A stretch of DNA of 64,000 bases, from NCBI GenBank assembly GCA_002840535.1, contig PHBH01000010.1:62001-126000 (forward strand), in the 5' to 3' direction. The notes under the pieces were generated by a model, which was given only the letters and a program-made list of their open reading frames with translations, made no database searches and had not been told where the DNA came from. The stretch comes from Deltaproteobacteria bacterium HGW-Deltaproteobacteria-15 (GTDB lineage Bacteria > Desulfobacterota > DSM-4660 > Desulfatiglandales > HGW-15). The position numbers were made by a program, and so were the translations under genes. Of this stretch, positions 18,985 through 27,424 are shown piece by piece (position 1 is the first letter of the stretch; each line of letters opens with the position of its first letter).

Positions 18985-21636
18985 ATGGAAAACAGAAAGC
19001 GCGGAACGAATGATACCTCAAGTGGTCACCCCTCAGGTGCGGAATCTACAGAAAATTGCGAGACCGTTATAAACAGAATCGACTGCGCACGAAGGGACGA
19101 GTCTGTCCGGGAATGGGAACAAAGGGTAACTGAACAAAGTAACCACTCCCTACAAAGATCCATAGAAGATCTGGAGCTCGGAGACATAATCGATTCACAA
19201 GCGATCCAGTCGATGATGGATGACTTCTACCGTTTTGCCCGTATACCCATCAGCATCATTGACCTCAACGGGAAGGTGCTGGTCGGGGTGGGGCGGCAGG
19301 ATATCTGTACAAAATTTCACAGGGTTCATCCCGAAACACGCACAAATTGTATCGAGAGCGACCTGCGACTCTCCGCAGGTATTCCCAAGGGAGAGTTCAG
19401 GCTCTACAAATGCCTGAACAATATATGGGACATTGCAACACCCCTTTTCGTTTGCGGAAAGCATATGGGCAACGTCTTTTCAGGACAGTTCCTCTTTGAC
19501 GACGAGCCAATCGACTATGATCTCTTCAGGTCGCAGGCCAGGAGGCACGGCTTTGATGAAGATGAATACATTGCGGCTCTTGAATCGGTTCCACGGCTTT
19601 GTAGAAGCGATGTTGAAGCAGGCATGTCTTTTTTCATCAAGATCGCTGACGTCATCTCGGGCGCGAGTTACGACAATATCCACCTCGCCCGGTCCTTGGT
19701 GCAGCGGGACGCCTTGATGGCCTCCCTTCAGGAAAGCAGGAATGATCTGAACCGAGCCCAGGCTGTAGCCCACACCGGCAGCTGGCGGCTGGATGTCCGC
19801 CGAAACGAACTGACCTGGTCTGACGAAACTTACAGGATTTTCGGAATACCGGAAGGTACGCCGCTAACGTATGAAGACTTCCTGAGCGCTGTCCACCCGG
19901 GGGACCGGGAGTATGTTGAGCGGGAATGGTCCGCGGCTCTTCATGACGAACCCTACCAGATCGAGTTCAGGATAGTGGTCGGTGACACGGTGAAGTGGGT
20001 GCGTGAAAAGGCCGAGTTGGAGTTTGGCAAGGAAGGATTGCTGCTGGGTGGATTCGGAACCGTTCAGGACATCACCGAGCGCAAGCGGTCGGAGGAAGCG
20101 CTCAAATCAAGTGAGGAGAAATACCGACACCTTGTCAAACACGCGCCAACCGGCATCTATGAAGTTGACTATGTAAACAAAAGGCTCAAGAGCGTAAACG
20201 ACGTGATGTGCCAGGTCCTCGGCTATACCGAAGAAGAGTTGCTTTGCATGAATCCGCTCGATCTTCTTGATGAGGAGGGGAAAAGGACGCTCGTAGAAAG
20301 GATCATGAAGAGCCTGGCGGGAGAGAAAGTGGATGAAACGGTTGAATACGGTGTTATCGCAAAGGACGGTCGTAAAATCTGGACTGTCCTGAATAATGCT
20401 TTCACTTACGAAGAAGGAAGGATTACCGGAGCGCTGGTGGTAGCTTACGACATCAACGAGCGCAAGAAGGCCGAGGAGACACTGCGAACCAATGAGGCGC
20501 AGCTTGCCAAACTCAACCAGATCATGGCGGGAATTCTGGAGCACACCCACATGCTGGCTGTTCTCCTCGACTCGCAGTTCAACTTCATTTGGGTTAATCG
20601 CGCCTACGCTGCCGCATGCCGGCACGATCCCTCTTTCTTCCCGGGTAAGAATCACTTTGATCTCTACCCAAACGAAGAGAACAAGTTGATTTTCCAGCGA
20701 GTGGTGGATACGGGAGAACCGTTTTTCGTTGCTGCAAAGTCCTTCGAGGATACGGACCAACGAGAGCGCGGCATGACCTATTGGGATTGGAGCCTGGTCC
20801 CTGTGAAGGATGGAGCCGGGAGGGTGTCTAATCTGGTTTTCACGTTAACGGAGGTCACTGAGCGGATCAGAGCCGAGGAGGCGCTTCGAAAGGCCCACAA
20901 TCAGCTGGAACTGCGGGTGAAAGAACGCACGGCCGAGTTGGAGCGCAAGAACCAGGAGCTTCAGGAGTTCGCCTTCGTAGCCTCCCATGATCTCGCTGAG
21001 CCCCTGAGGAAGATCCAGACATTCGGAGATCTCCTGAAGGCCAAGAGCGCCGATCATCTCTGTGAGCAGGAGAGAGACTATGTGTCACGAATGAGCGGGG
21101 CCGCCGGCAGAATGCAGGAGCTTCTCGATGCTCTCCTCAGGTATTCGCGAATAGAGACGCAAGGGCGCGATCCTGTACCACTGAAACTGGAAGAGATTGT
21201 TCGTACCGTTGCGGCCGATCTGGAGGTTGCCATAAAAAAGATTGGAGCTCACGTGGAAATCGGCATGCTGCCGATTATCACCGGCGACCCTTATCAATGG
21301 CGCCAGATCTTCCAGAATCTCATCGCAAACGCCGTAAAGTACCACCGCTCGGAGGTTAAAACGATCATCAAGATCCACGGAGAGGAGAATAACGGCACGG
21401 ATCACCTCTTCGTGGAAGACAATGGGATCGGCTTCGACGAGAAGTACCTGGACAAGATATTTCTGCCCTTTCAGCGCCTCCACGGGAAGCATGAGTATCC
21501 GGGGACAGGCATCGGCCTGGCCATCTGCAAGAAGATCGTTGAACGCCATGGAGGGATGATTACCGCCAAGAGCACCCCTGGAAAGGGATCAACGTTCATC
21601 ATCACACTGCACGCACACCGCATCAAGGCCATGTAA
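18985..21636 (+). CDS. PocR-domain, triple-PAS sensor histidine kinase
   Basis: Encodes 883 residues; AAGGGAAATCA precedes the ATG. There is no transmembrane helix, so it is cytoplasmic. Domains in order: PocR sensory domain (about 55-230, with the conserved DLNGKVLVGVG, TNCIESD and LYKCLNN stretches), PAS (265-370), PAS (375-495), PAS (510-635), a coiled coil, HisKA with phospho-acceptor His near 667 in VASHDLAEP, and HATPase with [11 protein letters not shown] and GTGIGLAICKK. PocR domains bind small metabolites or hydrocarbon derivatives. The kinase half is nearly the same as that of the kinase at 44986-47403. No cognate receiver is adjacent. Confidence 0.92.
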   Translation: MENRKRGTNDTSSGHPSGAESTENCETVINRIDCARRDESVREWEQRVTEQSNHSLQRSIEDLELGDIIDSQAIQSMMDDFYRFARIPISIIDLNGKVLVGVGRQDICTKFHRVHPETRTNCIESDLRLSAGIPKGEFRLYKCLNNIWDIATPLFVCGKHMGNVFSGQFLFDDEPIDYDLFRSQARRHGFDEDEYIAALESVPRLCRSDVEAGMSFFIKIADVISGASYDNIHLARSLVQRDALMASLQESRNDLNRAQAVAHTGSWRLDVRRNELTWSDETYRIFGIPEGTPLTYEDFLSAVHPGDREYVEREWSAALHDEPYQIEFRIVVGDTVKWVREKAELEFGKEGLLLGGFGTVQDITERKRSEEALKSSEEKYRHLVKHAPTGIYEVDYVNKRLKSVNDVMCQVLGYTEEELLCMNPLDLLDEEGKRTLVERIMKSLAGEKVDETVEYGVIAKDGRKIWTVLNNAFTYEEGRITGALVVAYDINERKKAEETLRTNEAQLAKLNQIMAGILEHTHMLAVLLDSQFNFIWVNRAYAAACRHDPSFFPGKNHFDLYPNEENKLIFQRVVDTGEPFFVAAKSFEDTDQRERGMTYWDWSLVPVKDGAGRVSNLVFTLTEVTERIRAEEALRKAHNQLELRVKERTAELERKNQELQEFAFVASHDLAEPLRKIQTFGDLLKAKSADHLCEQERDYVSRMSGAAGRMQELLDALLRYSRIETQGRDPVPLKLEEIVRTVAADLEVAIKKIGAHVEIGMLPIITGDPYQWRQIFQNLIANAVKYHRSEVKTIIKIHGEENNGTDHLFVEDNGIGFDEKYLDKIFLPFQRLHGKHEYPGTGIGLAICKKIVERHGGMITAKSTPGKGSTFIITLHAHRIKAM

Positions 21637-21638
21637 TT

Positions 21639-21668
21639 ATGGTTCCCACGCCGCAGCGTGGGAACCAT
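21639..21668. terminator. Strong palindrome after the PocR kinase gene
   Basis: ATGGTTCCCACG and CGTGGGAACCAT form perfect 12-base arms around CCGCAG, starting two bases after the TAA stop. There is no T tract, so it is either an RNA-processing or termination hairpin or a dispersed repeat unit; a REP-like half (AGCAGGAGCTTGCTCC) follows at 21681-21696. Confidence 0.55.
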
Positions 21669-21850
21669 GGGAAAAGATCGCAAGCAGGAGCTTGCTCCAG
21701 ACTTCTTCCTTGAAATATCGTCTTCTAAATTCCGGCCATTTGTCAGGATTGCTGATTTCGACTTCGCGACGGTGCATTTTCTTCAAGAGAAGCCGAATGA
21801 TAGCACCGCCTACCTTTGTAGCCGAGCGCTGCTCGGGAAAACGGAAGGAA

Positions 21851-22120
21851 TTGCGGGTGGATGTGCCCGCAGAGGTATTTGTCAAAACTGTAAAGAAGGA
21901 AGGGGCAAAAGTAGTCGGATTGAGTGTACTGCTGAATTCCATGTTCACCGCGATGAAGGAAGTGGTCGACAAGCTGGTCGAGGCAGGCCTGCGCGACCAG
22001 GTCAAGGTGCTCATCGGCGGTTCCCCGTGCAATGAAGATGTTCGCCGGTTCACGGGAGCGGATTATTATGCGAAAGATGCCTCCGAAGGCGCAAGGATCT
22101 GCAAAGAGATATACAGCTGA
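21851..22120 (+). pseudogene. 5'-truncated corrinoid (cobalamin-binding) protein
   Basis: The reading frame matches only the C-terminal part of methyltransferase-associated corrinoid proteins: DVPAEVFVKTVKKEGAKVVG (residues that form the first strand), the LSVLLNSMFTAMKEVV segment, KVLIGGSPCNED and GADYYAKDASEG. The four-helix cap domain and the DxHxxG cobalt-ligating histidine motif that should precede are absent; upstream sequence in this frame is unrelated and carries repeats. With the histidine lost, it cannot bind B12 in the normal base-off/His-on mode. The open frame starting at 21692 is probably fortuitous. Its 3' end is intact and is followed by a hairpin. Confidence 0.7.
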
Positions 22121-22138
22121 TGCGGCTATAGTCTTTAC

Positions 22139-22163
22139 TCCGGTAGTTTTTCTCGCTACCGGA
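22139..22163. terminator. Hairpin after corrinoid-protein remnant
   Basis: TCCGGTAG and CTACCGGA are perfect 8-base arms around TTTTTCTCG, 18 bases after the remnant's stop codon. It is a plausible surviving terminator of the former operon. Confidence 0.45.
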
Positions 22164-22289
22164 TGGTGACCGCACATATCAGGCGACGCATCTCTCCTGC
22201 CGCCAGGTTTTCTTATCGATGATCTTCAGATTCTCCTTCTACCAGGACATAGAGTCCTGCACGACTGCCAAAAGGGTTTCACTTTTCAT

Positions 22290-22319
22290 TTGACATGCCC
22301 TTCCTTCTGGGTTTTAAAT
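22290..22319 (+). promoter_or_regulatory. Putative sigma-70 promoter of the IclR gene
   Basis: A perfect TTGACA (22290-22295) and TTAAAT (22314-22319) with an 18-base spacer. The -10 lies about 53 bases before the IclR start, leaving a short leader. Confidence 0.45.
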
Positions 22320-22371
22320 AGAGAATCATCTGTTCTGCATTGAGAACAACCAATGCGAGGATACCTGCCAC

Positions 22372-23184
22372 ATGGCTTTCAGCAAAGTGAACGCCGTCTA
22401 TAAGTGCTTTGACATCCTGGATCTGCTGGCCCGCAACAACGGGTCGATGGGAGTTAGTGAAATTGCCTCCGCCGTGGATTTGCACAAGAGCACGGTTTAC
22501 AACATTCTCAACTCTCTAGTCGATTTGGGCGTCTTGAACAAAACCGAAAACAAGTATTCCTTTGGGGCCAAACTCTACCTTCTGGGCCACGTTATTGATT
22601 ATGAATCCCTGGTGGTTCGACAAGTACGTCCTCACATGCAGAGGTTCAGTGAAGAAACGAAACTGACCACGAGCTTCGGCATTCGAGCCGGCATGAGACT
22701 GGTTGTACTGGAAAGGATTGAATTGCCCGGTGCAATAACAGTCGCCACCCATGGGGGAAAGGTCAGACCGCTCCTGGATGGCGCGTATGGTAAAGCCGTT
22801 TTATCAATCCTTCCAGATATGGAGATCCAGGAGATTCTTAACACACATGAGTTGATCAAACGCACACCCAGGACTGTTACGGATAGGAAGAAGTATCTGG
22901 CCATGATTCAAAAGACCAGAGACGAAGGAGTCGCAATCGAACGGGGTGAGTTTTACGAGGGGATTTGGGGCGTTGCCGTGCCCATTGCCATACCTTTTCT
23001 GAACACTCAGGCGGTTATTTGGGCATTCGGCCTGGAGATCAAAGAGAATGAACGCGCCATCAATGGTTATGCGAAATTGTTGAAGCGTCTCGCTACGGAA
23101 ATTGTGGACTCCCTTGACAAAGCGGATTCTCTTTCTCGCCTTTCTGTGAAAAGGCCAAATACAAATCGCAGACAGGTCGCGTGA
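22372..23184 (+). CDS. IclR-family transcriptional regulator
   Basis: Encodes 270 residues. The N-terminal winged helix-turn-helix (about 8-70) contains GVSEIASAVDLHKSTVYNIL and the GVLNKTENKYSFGAKLYLLG wing and linker; the C-terminal IclR effector domain (about 85-255) includes the TVATHGGKVRPLLDGAYGKA strand-loop that lines the ligand pocket and the late GVAVPIAIP segment. It lies directly upstream of a TRAP transporter and catabolic genes in the same direction, which is the usual arrangement for a local substrate-responsive regulator. The tail after about residue 255 is basic and not conserved. Confidence 0.92.
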   Translation: MAFSKVNAVYKCFDILDLLARNNGSMGVSEIASAVDLHKSTVYNILNSLVDLGVLNKTENKYSFGAKLYLLGHVIDYESLVVRQVRPHMQRFSEETKLTTSFGIRAGMRLVVLERIELPGAITVATHGGKVRPLLDGAYGKAVLSILPDMEIQEILNTHELIKRTPRTVTDRKKYLAMIQKTRDEGVAIERGEFYEGIWGVAVPIAIPFLNTQAVIWAFGLEIKENERAINGYAKLLKRLATEIVDSLDKADSLSRLSVKRPNTNRRQVA

Positions 23185-23334
23185 CTTTATCTCAAAGAGA
23201 TTACCTACCCGGTTGTTACAATGGACGTCTTTCCTTCTCTTATCGGGAGGGGAAGATGATGTGATCTCCCAATAGTCTTGCATGACCAAGTGAATCCAAC
23301 CTTAGACAACCTGAAGAGACAAAGGAGGAGAAGA

Positions 23335-24375
23335 ATGAAGCCTGAAAAGCCGGCAATGACAATCGTAACACTGTTTTTCTTAGCGATTACCTTCTTCACG
23401 GTTAACCTGTCGCGAGCCGCCGAGCCTATTGAGCTCAAGCTCACTCATTGGGTTCCTGCCGACAATGTCATGCACAAAGATGTCTTCGTCCCCTGGGCAA
23501 AAATGGTGGAGGAAAAGACGGCAGGCAAAGTGAAGGTGACGATCTATCCCAGCGAGCTTCTCAGCAAGGCCAGGGACACCTACGAATCTGTCGTGAACGG
23601 AACAGCGGACATCGGATTCTCCCATCTCGGTCTCAACCCTGGAGTGTTCACGGTCAATCAAATCTTCGGTCTCCCGTTTCTCTATCCGGAGGCGCCTGAG
23701 GGGAGCCGTATCATTACGGAAGTATACGAAAAAGAGCCGGTTCTGCAATCGGAATTCAAAGACGTCAAACTCTTATGGTTCATGAGCTCCACCATGCTCC
23801 GGCTTCATACCGCAACCAAGCCAATCCGGACCCTTGAAGACCTGAAGGGAATGAAGATCAGGACCGGCGGCGGACCGCAGGCCGCCACCCTCAAAACGCT
23901 TGGAGCCACACCCGTGGCGATCAGTCCACCCGATGTCTATACAGCACTGGAAAGGGGAACCGTGGACGGTCTGACCTTTCCCTGGGAAGCCGTGGATTCG
24001 TACAAGATCGACGAAGTGACCAAATACCACAATACGGCCGGTCTTTGGGGAGGGCCCTTCTATGTGGTCATGAACCTGAAGAAATATAACAGCCTTCCTC
24101 CGGATGTCCGGAAGGCCCTCGACAGTCTTTCAGGAAAGTGGGCATCGGAATTTTCCACCGACCTCCGGGAAAAGGCCGATATCGCTTCCAGAGAAAAGAT
24201 CCGGAAGCTCAAAGGGCATGAGTTCATAGATTTCTCGCGCGAGGAAGTGGTCCGCTGGAAGAGCGCTGCCATGCCCATATGGGATGAGTTTATCTCATCT
24301 GTAGAAAAAAAGGGAATACCCGGGAAAAAGATCCTGGAGGAGGTCAACCGCTCCGTGGAGAAGTATTCCAAGTAA
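23335..24375 (+). CDS. dctP: TRAP transporter solute-binding protein (DctP family)
   Basis: Encodes 346 residues from the ATG at 23335, preceded by AAAGGAGGAGAAGA; earlier in-frame codons add a non-signal, basic segment. Signal peptide of about 28 residues (cleavage near LSRAAEP). The mature part shows the DctP fold: LKLTHWVPADN, the conserved arginine near residue 170 in MKIRTGGGPQAATLKTLGA, and the substrate-side PWEAVDSYK segment. The arginine pairs with a carboxylate in known DctP proteins, so the ligand is probably an organic acid. First gene of dctP-dctQ-dctM. Confidence 0.93.
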   Translation: MKPEKPAMTIVTLFFLAITFFTVNLSRAAEPIELKLTHWVPADNVMHKDVFVPWAKMVEEKTAGKVKVTIYPSELLSKARDTYESVVNGTADIGFSHLGLNPGVFTVNQIFGLPFLYPEAPEGSRIITEVYEKEPVLQSEFKDVKLLWFMSSTMLRLHTATKPIRTLEDLKGMKIRTGGGPQAATLKTLGATPVAISPPDVYTALERGTVDGLTFPWEAVDSYKIDEVTKYHNTAGLWGGPFYVVMNLKKYNSLPPDVRKALDSLSGKWASEFSTDLREKADIASREKIRKLKGHEFIDFSREEVVRWKSAAMPIWDEFISSVEKKGIPGKKILEEVNRSVEKYSK

Positions 24376-24411
24376 TCGGCATTGCAGGTTTGGTAGACTG
24401 GGAGGCGGCTC

Positions 24412-24933
24412 GTGCAGCATTTTCTGGAAAAGATTTTTCAATATGCCGCGCTTGGAGCGGTTGTGTTCATGATGTTCCTGGTGACCGCCGACGCCGCGGG
24501 CCGCTATCTCTTAAATTATTGCATTTTCGGTGCGTATGAAGTTACCGAACAGTACTTGATGGTCATCGCGATCTTCCTTGGAGCCACCACGGTCTATCGG
24601 GGCGATGCTTTCATCAGTGTGAGCTTTCTGGTTGATCGCCTTCCTTCATCTTGGAGGCTGTCCATCGCTTACTTCAATCGTATTTTTTCTGTTCTTCTGG
24701 TTCTGTTTTTCATTGCCGCTTCTGTCAAGAAGGCGCACCGTATGTATGTCAGCGGTGCCACAATGGATTTCGACGCCATTCCACTGTGGCCCGCCTACAC
24801 GATTGTCTCACTGGGACTGATCCTCTTGGCCTCGGCTATGGTGCTGGACATTCCGAATGTGAGAAAAGGAAAGGCAGATTTCCTTACGGAACGCGATGAG
24901 AAGGGGAGTGAGGAACGGAGCTTCCTGGTATGA
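24412..24933 (+). CDS. dctQ: TRAP transporter small permease (DctQ family)
   Basis: Encodes 173 residues from a GTG start preceded by GGGAGGCGG. Four transmembrane helices are evident (about 10-30, 45-65, 82-105 and 125-145), as in all DctQ subunits. The 3' end overlaps dctM as ATGA, so the two are translationally coupled. It forms the inner-membrane complex with DctM and works with the DctP protein at 23335. Confidence 0.9.
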   Translation: MQHFLEKIFQYAALGAVVFMMFLVTADAAGRYLLNYCIFGAYEVTEQYLMVIAIFLGATTVYRGDAFISVSFLVDRLPSSWRLSIAYFNRIFSVLLVLFFIAASVKKAHRMYVSGATMDFDAIPLWPAYTIVSLGLILLASAMVLDIPNVRKGKADFLTERDEKGSEERSFLV

Positions 24934-26216
24934 TCTCCTATATCCCATTGGCCGCATTGGTTGCGCTTCTTCTATTAGGAGCACCGATCGCATTTGCCCT
25001 TGCAGGATCTGGCATTCTTGGCATTTGGCTCATAACGGGCAGTTTGAACGGAGTGCTGGGTGTTTTGGGAACGACGCTGTTCAGCACTGTCGCCTCCTTC
25101 ACGCTGACGACCATCCCTATGTTCGTTTTGCTCGCGTTCTTTTCATCGTCAAGCGGCCTGGGTGAAGACCTCTACAATGGGGGGGCCAAGCTGCTGTCGT
25201 CGATTCGTGGGGGACTCGCGATCGCCACCGTTTTCGCCTGCGGGATATTCGGGGCCATGGCAGGGTCAAGCGTGGCAGCCTCTACTGTCATGGCTAAAAT
25301 TGCCATGCCGAACATGCGCCGTTTCGGGTATTCGGAAAGTCTGGCGAGCGGCACCATTGCGGTCGGGTCCGTTCTCTCCATTCTTATCCCGCCCAGCGTC
25401 GGCATGGTGATTTACGGCATGCTGACCGAGACCTCGATCGGGAAGCTTTTGATCGCGGGCGTGGTGCCGGGTATTATCCTTGGGATTATTCTGTCCCTGG
25501 TCATACTCGCCTGGGTCGCGATTCGGCCATCGGATGCCCCCGCTGTGGAGAAAGTGCCGTGGGGAGAACGGTTCAGAAGTTTATACAGAATCTGGCCCAG
25601 TCTCCTGATCATCGGGCTTATATTCAGCCTCCTTTACAGCGGCGCTGTGACCCCTACCGAGGTCGGAGCTGTCGGAGCTCTTCTTTCGGCCATTGTCGGT
25701 TTTGCTCTGCGTCGACTCACCTTGGCAGGATCATTGGGCGCGTGTTTGGCGACGGTTCGCACGACGGCCATGATATTCATGATCCTCATCGGCGGCATGA
25801 TCGTGGGTCAATATATGGTTCTAAGCGGGGTGCCTCAGCGCATCATCGCGATCGTCACCGACATGAACATCAACCGCTGGCTGGTGATCGCAGGCATTTT
25901 TGTCTGCTACTTTGTGATCAGCATGTTCATGGATGAGCTTCCGTTGATTATCATTACCCTGCAAGTGACCTTCCCCTTGATCGTATCGCTCAAATTCGAT
26001 CCGATCTGGTACGGGGTGATCACCACAATGATGGTTGCAATGGGACTCGTTTTTCCGCCCGTGGGCATGTCCGCTTTCATTGTAAGCGCGACTGCGAATG
26101 TGAATCTGATGAATGTCTATAAGGGGACATCTGTGCTGATCATAGCCATTGTGATTACCACTCTGCTAATCTGCTTCTTCCCTGAGCTGGCCCTCTGGCT
26201 TCCCTCACAGATGTGA
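24930..26216 (+). CDS. dctM: TRAP transporter large permease (DctM family)
   Basis: Encodes 428 residues with about 12 transmembrane helices. Family landmarks include GIFGAMAGSSVAASTVM near residue 108, the IGSVLSILIPPSVGMVIYG-type segment near 150 (two-fold repeated scaffold/transport motif), and MDELPLIIITLQVTFPL near 333. It is the sodium- or proton-coupled transport subunit. It is start/stop-overlapped with dctQ. After its stop come about 100 noncoding bases and then a gene fragment, so the transporter may form its own unit with the IclR regulator. Confidence 0.94.
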   Translation: MISYIPLAALVALLLLGAPIAFALAGSGILGIWLITGSLNGVLGVLGTTLFSTVASFTLTTIPMFVLLAFFSSSSGLGEDLYNGGAKLLSSIRGGLAIATVFACGIFGAMAGSSVAASTVMAKIAMPNMRRFGYSESLASGTIAVGSVLSILIPPSVGMVIYGMLTETSIGKLLIAGVVPGIILGIILSLVILAWVAIRPSDAPAVEKVPWGERFRSLYRIWPSLLIIGLIFSLLYSGAVTPTEVGAVGALLSAIVGFALRRLTLAGSLGACLATVRTTAMIFMILIGGMIVGQYMVLSGVPQRIIAIVTDMNINRWLVIAGIFVCYFVISMFMDELPLIIITLQVTFPLIVSLKFDPIWYGVITTMMVAMGLVFPPVGMSAFIVSATANVNLMNVYKGTSVLIIAIVITTLLICFFPELALWLPSQM

Positions 26217-26319
26217 CTGATCCTGAACAAGCGTGTTTTCTTCGCGAGAAAATGCGGTAACTTTAACTCTTTGAAAGTTGAGCGTAGGGTTAGGCATCGG
26301 GGTCTCTTTTCAAAAACGA

Positions 26320-26553
26320 AAAGTGGACTTGTACAGGGCAAGAGAAGTCCTGGGTGATACCGTTTGCTTTAGGGGGAACGTACCCGTTTCGCTGCTTTGC
26401 ACCGGCACTCCACGGGATGTGGAGGCGTATGTGAAGAAACTTATCGATGTGGTCGGCAAAGGCGGCGGCCTGATTGTGGATTGCGGCGCCATTTTCGACC
26501 AGGCAAAACACGAGAATGTGAAGGCAATGGTCGAGTGTGCCAAGGAGACGTGA
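26320..26553 (+). pseudogene. 5'-truncated uroporphyrinogen-decarboxylase-family (methyltransferase-type) fragment
   Basis: From DLYRAREVLGD onward, the frame matches the last quarter of URO-D-family proteins of the MtaA/CmuA type: VCFRGNVPVSLLCTGTPRDV, then AYVKKLIDVVGKGGGLIVDCG, then KHENVKAMVE. A complete protein would need about 250 more residues upstream, which are absent; the frame is open to a TTG at 26278 but those 14 codons are unrelated. The stop codon overlaps the next gene's start (TGATG). It may be a decayed gene whose end is retained because it provides the ribosome-binding site CAAGGAG and coupling for the lyase gene, or, less likely, a small functional protein. Confidence 0.62.
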
Positions 26554-27416
26554 TGCGAAGGACAACCATGTTCAGAGAATTGTTGGCCAGGGAAAAGACG
26601 ATCATGGCACCGGCTGTCTATGACTGCCTTTCCGCCATGATCGCAGAAAAGGTCGGATTCAAGGCCGTATTTGTAAGTGGATTATGCCTGAACGTTGCCA
26701 CAAAAGGGTTGCCGGACATAGGAACGGAAACAAGGACGGAAACGGTTCGTCTCGCCGGGAATATATCGGGTTGTTTGGGCATACCGGTTTTCGTCGACGC
26801 GGCAGACGGCTATGGCGGGCCGGTAGGGATCTACCAGACCGTGAGGGAACTGGAAAGGGCGGGTGCGGCAGGATGTTTTATCGAGGACCAGACCTCTCCC
26901 CCGAAGTGCCCCCTTCTGGGACCTCCGGACGTGATTCCAATGGATCGATTCCTTCAGAAGATCAGAGCGGCCCTTGAAGCCCGCAGAGATAAGGATTTTG
27001 TGGTCATGGCGAGAACCGATTCTGCGGCAACCCTCGGCGTGGAGGAAGCGATAAGAAGAGGTAAGGCATGCCTGGATGTCGGTGCGGATATCATCATACC
27101 TGCTGCAGGAGGACCGAGAGAGAAGGAGGGGTTGAGGCAGTTTGTGCAGGCGATTGGAGGCCCCGTCATGACCCCTCCCGCCTATCATCTCGGTCTAACG
27201 CTGAAAGACTATGAAGAGATCGGTGTCAAGATCGTCTCCGGTCTGGAGGTCATCCTTGCGGCTGCCAAAGCCATGCAAGGAGTATTGCTGGAGCTCAATT
27301 CCACGGGGGCGGTGAAGGAGGCGGATTATCACTCCAAGGCCATTTCGGATCTCGGCAGGCTCTTGAACTGGGAGAAGTGGCTGGAACTCGACAAGAGGTT
27401 TCAACATAAGGCATAG
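26553..27416 (+). CDS. Isocitrate lyase/PEP mutase-superfamily enzyme
   Basis: Encodes 287 residues from the ATG at 26553, with CAAGGAG upstream. TIM-barrel landmarks: APAVYDCLSAMIAEKVGF near residue 18, VFVDAADGYGGP near 80 (metal-binding aspartates), FIEDQTSPPKCPLLGP near 110, MARTDSAATLGVEEAIRR near 155, and PAAGGPREKEG. The gating loop usually reads K(K/R)CGH; here it is PKCPLL, so the catalytic Cys is kept but the following Gly-His is lost, suggesting a substrate different from isocitrate. Relatives include 2-methylisocitrate lyase, 2,3-dimethylmalate lyase and carboxyPEP mutase. It is followed by an aconitase-type hydratase, which favours a lyase acting on a hydrated dicarboxylate. Confidence 0.88.
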   Translation: MRRTTMFRELLAREKTIMAPAVYDCLSAMIAEKVGFKAVFVSGLCLNVATKGLPDIGTETRTETVRLAGNISGCLGIPVFVDAADGYGGPVGIYQTVRELERAGAAGCFIEDQTSPPKCPLLGPPDVIPMDRFLQKIRAALEARRDKDFVVMARTDSAATLGVEEAIRRGKACLDVGADIIIPAAGGPREKEGLRQFVQAIGGPVMTPPAYHLGLTLKDYEEIGVKIVSGLEVILAAAKAMQGVLLELNSTGAVKEADYHSKAISDLGRLLNWEKWLELDKRFQHKA

Positions 27417-27424
27417 GGAATTCG

